Part shown: positions 59,887-64,000 of the stretch, in pieces
Layout: each line of letters opens with the position of its first letter
How positions within the stretch are numbered: the first letter of the stretch is position 1
NCBI GenBank assembly: GCA_029202545.1
Contig: CP119311.1
Coordinates: 5,766,001 to 5,830,000, forward strand
DNA length: 64,000 nucleotides
Origin: Candidatus Pseudobacter hemicellulosilyticus
Lineage (GTDB): Bacteria > Bacteroidota > Bacteroidia > Chitinophagales > Chitinophagaceae
Direction of reading: 5' to 3'
Translations under genes and position numbers: made by a program
The notes under the pieces: generated by a model
Told to the model about the DNA's origin: nothing
The model's input: only the letters and a program-made list of their open reading frames with translations
Database searches by the model: none

Positions 59887-60525
59887 TCAGTGATTGGCCT
59901 TTTCGATGGTTTGCTGGTTACCCAGCGAGGCAGCATTAAATCCATTTTTATAAAAATGGAAAAAGATAGCACTTCCGGCAACGGCGGCAATGATCAGCGC
60001 ATAGATCCACCAGGCATCGCGCACCCGCTCAGATTCTTCCCATGGATAAACGGTCTCCCCGGCTGGATGCAACTCACGTGTCACTTCTTTATCCCCCACC
60101 AGCATGGTAGCCTGGGCGTGCTGGTGTACCACCCGGTTAGCAGGTGCAGGCTGCAAAGAAGATGCCACGGCCCCTGCCGCTTCAAAAACAATATCGCCCG
60201 AATGGTCAATTTTCAGGGTGCCGATACCGGCCCAGTCTTCCTGCTGGTCAACCCGCAGGCGGTTACGCAGCTGGTAAGCCCATTCATTGTACCATTTGAT
60301 GGCTTCGTAATCCGCTATATCTTTTTGCTGCGCCAGGTAGGTGAAAAACTCCTTGTCAGGCGCATCGAAATATTTATCAAAACGGTAGTGGTAACTGGGT
60401 GGCAGGATCTGCTTGTTCACAAAGTCCGTCTGCGCGGGGATCCGCTCCACGTAAATGGTGCCCAGCCCTGGAATGCTGATACTTTTATGCTGCAATAAGT
60501 AACTGGTGAGCACTTCTTCCGTCAT
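59887..60525 (-). CDS. HU-CCDC81 domain membrane protein
   Basis: 212 residues. The N-terminal half MTEEVLTSYLLQHKSISIPG, GTIYVERIPAQTDF and DYEAIKWYNEWAYQLRNRLR, EDWAGIGTLKIDHSGDIVFE matches the two prokaryotic HU-CCDC81 repeats, a histone-like fold. A single transmembrane helix (about 170-188, WWIYALIIAAVAGSAIFF) follows. Homologues often end in a SPOR domain, absent here, where only a short periplasmic tail remains. Function is unknown, perhaps envelope or cell division. Confidence 0.85.
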   Translation of the reverse strand: MTEEVLTSYLLQHKSISIPGLGTIYVERIPAQTDFVNKQILPPSYHYRFDKYFDAPDKEFFTYLAQQKDIADYEAIKWYNEWAYQLRNRLRVDQQEDWAGIGTLKIDHSGDIVFEAAGAVASSLQPAPANRVVHQHAQATMLVGDKEVTRELHPAGETVYPWEESERVRDAWWIYALIIAAVAGSAIFFHFYKNGFNAASLGNQQTIEKANH

Positions 60526-60647
60526 GTTCCTTAATTAATAGTGCGAAACAACAGCATTTTGCCCGATAAATCAAATATTCAGACCGGGACTTAGCCCCTG
60601 TTAGCCCTTTCTCTGGTCGCTTTTAGCCCCTCCCCTGCTGCGGACGC

Positions 60648-62309
60648 CTATCGCTGGTTGAAGGAATAGGTGATACCCCCTAAAATATTGAAGCCAAACA
60701 CCTCGTACTGGTGCCAGCGTTCATATTTGTTATTGAGGATATTGTTCATCTGTACCCAGAGGTTGAAGTTGCGGGTAATGCGGAATTCCACACCGGCATT
60801 GAGGTCAAAACCGGTATCCCCTTTATAGTCGGACCCGTCCTTTCCACGGTATTTGGCCCCATCCCATACCCACAGTTCGGAACGCAGCATCAGGTCTTTA
60901 ATGATCTGCCAGTGCATGCCGGCATTCAGCTCCACCGGGATCATGCCCCAGGCTTTGTTCTCACCCTCCACTTTGGAGAAAGAGTTATAAGTGAACCCGG
61001 CAGTGGCGCCAAATTGTTCACCGATATTATAGGCCGCTTCACTGTGCAGCTGGAATACATCCAGTTTGGCCGCATTGCGGACCAGGAAGGTCTTACCGTC
61101 ATTGTCGTCATTTACAAAAAGCGGCATATTGTGGTAGCGCAGGAAACCGATCTTGGTAGAATAGCTGAAATGATTGCCCACAGAGCCTTTCAGGCCGGCA
61201 TATCTTTCCGTGATCCTGGTATTGAGCAGGCTATCGGGTTGCGCCAGCCAGGGGTTGATGCCCGCAAAACGCTGGTAGGACCCTTTCTGGTAATAGCCGA
61301 TCCAGCCCAGCTGCAGGGTCAGTTGTTTATCGCTGGTGGTCACATCGGCCATGATATTGGGCAGCATATGGAACTCCTTCCGGTCCCAGGAAGGCAGGAT
61401 ACCTCCATGGATATACAGGTTGCTGGACTTGTATTGCAGGGCTGTATTGACCAGGTAGAGATTGTTCTTCTCATCCACATTCTTTAAGGTGCCGTTGCCT
61501 TCCCGCTGGTAATTGGTGAGGTCGGCGGTAGCGCCCAGGTTAAAAGTGAAATCGTCCCCGAAGCTTTTTTCCAGGGGCACATTCAGCACGGTATTGGTCT
61601 CCGTTCCGCGGGGATCATGGTTATCCCGGAAAACGCTGACCTTAAGGTTGGGGCGATAGGTAAGCCCGAATTCAGTAGGCTCAGTATTTCGGAAATCCAC
61701 TTTGCCTTCCAGGGTCTGGAACCGCTGGCGCAGGTCGCTCTTGCTATACTGCAGCGTAGTGGGCTGAAAACCGTAGAGATAATAATCATCGCTGCTGAAA
61801 CCAATTTTACCGTTCAGCTCATGCTTATTGGCGGTTTTATAGGTGCCGGCCACGCCCACGCTGGTGAGGCTGTTCTTCTGAAAATCCTTGCTTCCCTTGG
61901 AAGTATAATGATCAACAAAAATGTTGAAGAAAGTACTTTGCCCGTCGCCAAAGCTGAAACCCGCTTTTACATAGGGCTGGTGAACATTGCCGATACCCAG
62001 CTTGATAAAATTACTGTACTGCCAGGCGGACACTGAATCCATCTGCAGGGCCATCGGTTTCAGCTCTGCGGGCTGGTAGGTAAAGAAAAGGTTCTGTACC
62101 GGGATGGCGTAGTTCAGCCGCGGCCTGGTGGTGTCCACTACCGGTGGCGCAGCATTGAAGTTGATCTTGGCCGCTTCATGCAGTACCGGTTTGAAAGTGG
62201 AAGTAATATCAATGGTCTTGCGTTTGGTAGTATCCTGCGCCTGCACGCCGAAGCCCGCTGCGCCACAGATACCTGCCAGTACAAATTTCAATATCAGTTG
62301 CTTATTCAT
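60648..62309 (-). CDS. Outer-membrane beta-barrel protein (TonB-dependent receptor-like)
   Basis: 553 residues. Signal peptide MNKQLILKFVLAGICGAAGFG. The mature chain begins with KRKTIDITSTFKPVLHEAAK and continues as amphipathic beta strands (for example FIKLGIGNVHQPYVKAGFSF, FNLWVQMNNILNNKYERWHQ, ending NILGGITYSFNQR) typical of an outer-membrane barrel with the last-strand aromatic. The plug domain is missing. It lies 130 bases downstream of a TPR protein, and such TPR-barrel pairs recur in the phylum, suggesting shared function. Confidence 0.83.
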   Translation of the reverse strand: MNKQLILKFVLAGICGAAGFGVQAQDTTKRKTIDITSTFKPVLHEAAKINFNAAPPVVDTTRPRLNYAIPVQNLFFTYQPAELKPMALQMDSVSAWQYSNFIKLGIGNVHQPYVKAGFSFGDGQSTFFNIFVDHYTSKGSKDFQKNSLTSVGVAGTYKTANKHELNGKIGFSSDDYYLYGFQPTTLQYSKSDLRQRFQTLEGKVDFRNTEPTEFGLTYRPNLKVSVFRDNHDPRGTETNTVLNVPLEKSFGDDFTFNLGATADLTNYQREGNGTLKNVDEKNNLYLVNTALQYKSSNLYIHGGILPSWDRKEFHMLPNIMADVTTSDKQLTLQLGWIGYYQKGSYQRFAGINPWLAQPDSLLNTRITERYAGLKGSVGNHFSYSTKIGFLRYHNMPLFVNDDNDGKTFLVRNAAKLDVFQLHSEAAYNIGEQFGATAGFTYNSFSKVEGENKAWGMIPVELNAGMHWQIIKDLMLRSELWVWDGAKYRGKDGSDYKGDTGFDLNAGVEFRITRNFNLWVQMNNILNNKYERWHQYEVFGFNILGGITYSFNQR

Positions 62310-62387
62310 TGCTGATTGAATTCAGTTTTTTGAAAATGCACACTATCTGTGCCCTCTGTCGCTCGTCTTTGTCGCCGGCCTCTGTCG

Positions 62388-62430
62388 CTCGCCTCCGGCG
62401 AGTGACTGCTATTCCATCGCCTCCGGCGAT
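62388..62430. repeat. Two small CGCC-TCC-GGCG palindromes
   Basis: CTCGCC-TCC-GGCGAG (62388-62402) and ATCGCC-TCC-GGCGAT (62416-62430) are perfect 6-bp stems with the same 3-base loop, and TCTGTCGCTCG precedes twice (62355-62365 and 62381-62391). REP-like palindromes in the spacer between the barrel and TPR genes. Confidence 0.65.
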
Positions 62431-62440
62431 CCTCCTGCTG

Positions 62441-64000
62441 TTATTCTACCTTACTGTTCTTCTTCTCTTCTTCTATAGTAGCTTTCAGCTTAGTCTCCGC
62501 TTCCTGCCGCAGCGCCTCCATCTTGGCGTTATCTACCACACTCTGGAAAGTGGCTTTGGCATTGAAGTAGTCCTTCTGTTTGAAATAAACATCACCCAGC
62601 AGGATATAAGCTTTGGTCACCCATTCCTCGTAAGAGCCGGATTTATTGATCACTTCAAAAGCTGCTTTTTCTGCATCGGCCATGCGGTTCTGCGCCATCT
62701 GGCAGGCTGCAATCTCATACCTGGCTTCAGCGCCATAGGCAGCCTTGCTCAGCCCGGCAGCAATACGGTAGGTGGTGATAGCCTGATCATATTCGCCGGC
62801 TGTCTGCTGTGATTTGGCAATAGCCATATTGGCCATCACTTTATCATCTGTACCAATCCCTTTCTGGTTCAGCAGCTCACGGGCATTGGCCATAGCGGCT
62901 GTCCATTGCTGCAGTTGGTACTGGCTGCGCAGCAGGCCGCGCATGGCTTCCAGCTTATTCTCCTGGGAGGTGGCAAAATCCTTCAGACGGGTGAAGTATT
63001 TCTCGGCCTTCTCATAATTTTTCAGGTCAAAGAAATTGAGCCTTGCTGCCAGCAGCAGGGATTTTTCTCCATATTTATGCGGCACCCGATCCGCCAGCAG
63101 TTCATAACCGGCTGCGGCTTTGACCCAGTCCTTCTGGTTATAATAGATCTCACTCTTATAATACAGGGCTTCCAGGCTATGACGGCCCTGGGGGAATGCC
63201 GCGATGTACTCTTCAAACTCTTTGGCTGCAGCAGGGAAATTACCGTTGTTGAACTGCACTTCCGCTTCTTCGTAGGACAGATCGTCCTCCTGGTTGCCGG
63301 ACACTTCCTTACCCATAGAGCGGGCAAAGCTGACATACTCACCTGATTTGCCCTGCTCCACATAGATCACACGGGCATTTTCCAGGGCATCGGCCGCTTC
63401 TGTGGAATTGGGATATTGCTTCAGCAATGCAGTATAACTGTTCAGTGCTTCGGCATTGTTGTCCATATTATAATAAGCAATGCCCAGCTTCAGGTAAGCC
63501 GTAGGCTTCAACCCGGAATTGGGATCACTCACCACGTTCTTGAGGTAAGGAATGGCTTCCCGGAACTGCTCATCCACCAGGTAGGTATTGGCAATCTCCA
63601 TATTGGCGTCTGCCAGCAGACCGGAGCCCGGATATTTGCGCGACAGACCGGAGAGCAGGCTGATCTTTTCCTTGCCGCTGTTAGCGCCTGCTATCATCGC
63701 TTTCTGGAAAGTGGCATAGTCGCTGGCGGGCCAGGAGAAGGACAGCACCTTATCGTACATGACCTGTGCTTTCTTGTATTCCCGGTTCATATAATAGCAG
63801 TCGGCGCTACGCAACCAGGCATCCTGCTGCAGGGCCGATGCATTGACCACGGGGTTGCTGACCACCTGTTCAAAATTGGTCAGGGCCTGGCGGTAATTCT
63901 CTTTTTTGAGGTATGCGTAACCCAGGTTATACCGGGCATTGGTAACATTCACTTCACCATTGGCCGCGCTGCTTTTCAGGTAATCATTGAAATAGCGGAT
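62441..64000 (-). CDS. Tetratricopeptide repeat protein (5' end outside the window)
   Basis: 520 codons are visible. The frame stays open to the right edge (the last bases read IRYFNDYLKSSAANGE), so the GTG at 63952 is not the start. Repeats of about 34-40 residues: NVTNARYNLGYAYLKKENYR, DAWLRSADCYYMNREYKKAQ, LKLGIAYYNMDNNAEALNSY, EALYYKSEIYYNQKDWVKAA, ARYEIAACQMAQNRMADAEK and KAYILLGDVYFKQKDYFNAK. Ends with a charged tail (TIEEEKKNSKVE). Probably periplasmic and linked to the following outer-membrane barrel (inference). Confidence 0.88.
   Translation of the reverse strand: MRYFNDYLKSSAANGEVNVTNARYNLGYAYLKKENYRQALTNFEQVVSNPVVNASALQQDAWLRSADCYYMNREYKKAQVMYDKVLSFSWPASDYATFQKAMIAGANSGKEKISLLSGLSRKYPGSGLLADANMEIANTYLVDEQFREAIPYLKNVVSDPNSGLKPTAYLKLGIAYYNMDNNAEALNSYTALLKQYPNSTEAADALENARVIYVEQGKSGEYVSFARSMGKEVSGNQEDDLSYEEAEVQFNNGNFPAAAKEFEEYIAAFPQGRHSLEALYYKSEIYYNQKDWVKAAAGYELLADRVPHKYGEKSLLLAARLNFFDLKNYEKAEKYFTRLKDFATSQENKLEAMRGLLRSQYQLQQWTAAMANARELLNQKGIGTDDKVMANMAIAKSQQTAGEYDQAITTYRIAAGLSKAAYGAEARYEIAACQMAQNRMADAEKAAFEVINKSGSYEEWVTKAYILLGDVYFKQKDYFNAKATFQSVVDNAKMEALRQEAETKLKATIEEEKKNSKVE

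Overview
The window reads as the chromosome of a member of the Bacteroidota, most likely family Chitinophagaceae (inference). The main reasons are two SusC/SusD pairs, each preceded by an ECF sigma factor and a FecR anti-sigma factor; a metalloprotease with a type IX secretion sorting domain; a GldA/GldFG-type exporter; a BshB1 bacillithiol deacetylase; and -33/-7 promoter candidates of the TTTG / TAnnTTTG kind. No rRNA, tRNA, CRISPR array or complete insertion sequence was seen.

Layout. 1-7.3 kb: a complete trp operon on the minus strand in the order trpE-G-D-C-F-B-A (trpA runs off the left edge). It is preceded by a 13-codon leader peptide with three consecutive Trp codons and a terminator/antiterminator pair. 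A repeat-rich 373-base stretch separates trpE from trpG. 7.3-14.2 kb: a small GNAT protein, then hisG-D-C-(AlbA_2/GHKL ATPase)-B on the minus strand, preceded by a 16-codon leader peptide with five His codons and a matching attenuator. An AT-rich AlbA_2 gene sits inside the his cluster, and hisHAFI are absent from this location. 14.3-21.2 kb: GH16 glucanase, GH20 hexosaminidase, universal stress protein, Cthe_2159-like lipoprotein, and a small methyltransferase.

21.2-24.9 kb: an AT-rich accessory island. Four closely packed minus-strand genes encode a Cys/His peptidase-like protein, an unknown protein, a possible DUF6941-type protein and a C-terminally short AAA-ATPase-like protein. A small ORF and a stand-alone RadC/JAB protein follow on the plus strand. 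Two 20-bp palindromes lie at its left edge. 25.1-35.4 kb: a minus-strand SusC/D-type uptake operon (sigma, FecR, SusC with two STN domains, SusD, two discoidin-like surface lipoproteins). 35.5-36.3 kb: a HigBA-like toxin-antitoxin pair with a palindromic operator. 36.3-43.4 kb: agmatine-to-putrescine genes aguA/aguB, a fatty acid desaturase, bshB1, a serine hydrolase and lpdA.

43.4-54.3 kb: a long hairpin and a decayed glycosyltransferase fragment, then a plus-strand sigma-FecR-SusC-SusD set followed by an ABC ATPase and a fused GldF/GldG permease. 54.4-64 kb: a DUF4197 lipoprotein, FAD oxidoreductase, M43 metalloprotease, glutaminyl cyclase, methyltransferase, HU-CCDC81 protein, outer-membrane barrel and a TPR protein cut by the right edge.

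The most striking observations are twin trp and his attenuators with the same three-strand logic, in which the control codons themselves can pair with the segment just after the leader stop; the AT-rich four-gene cassette; the ATPase gene lodged in the his operon; and a family of intergenic GGACGAACCAAA repeats, one pair of which bounds a MITE-like element inside the trp operon.
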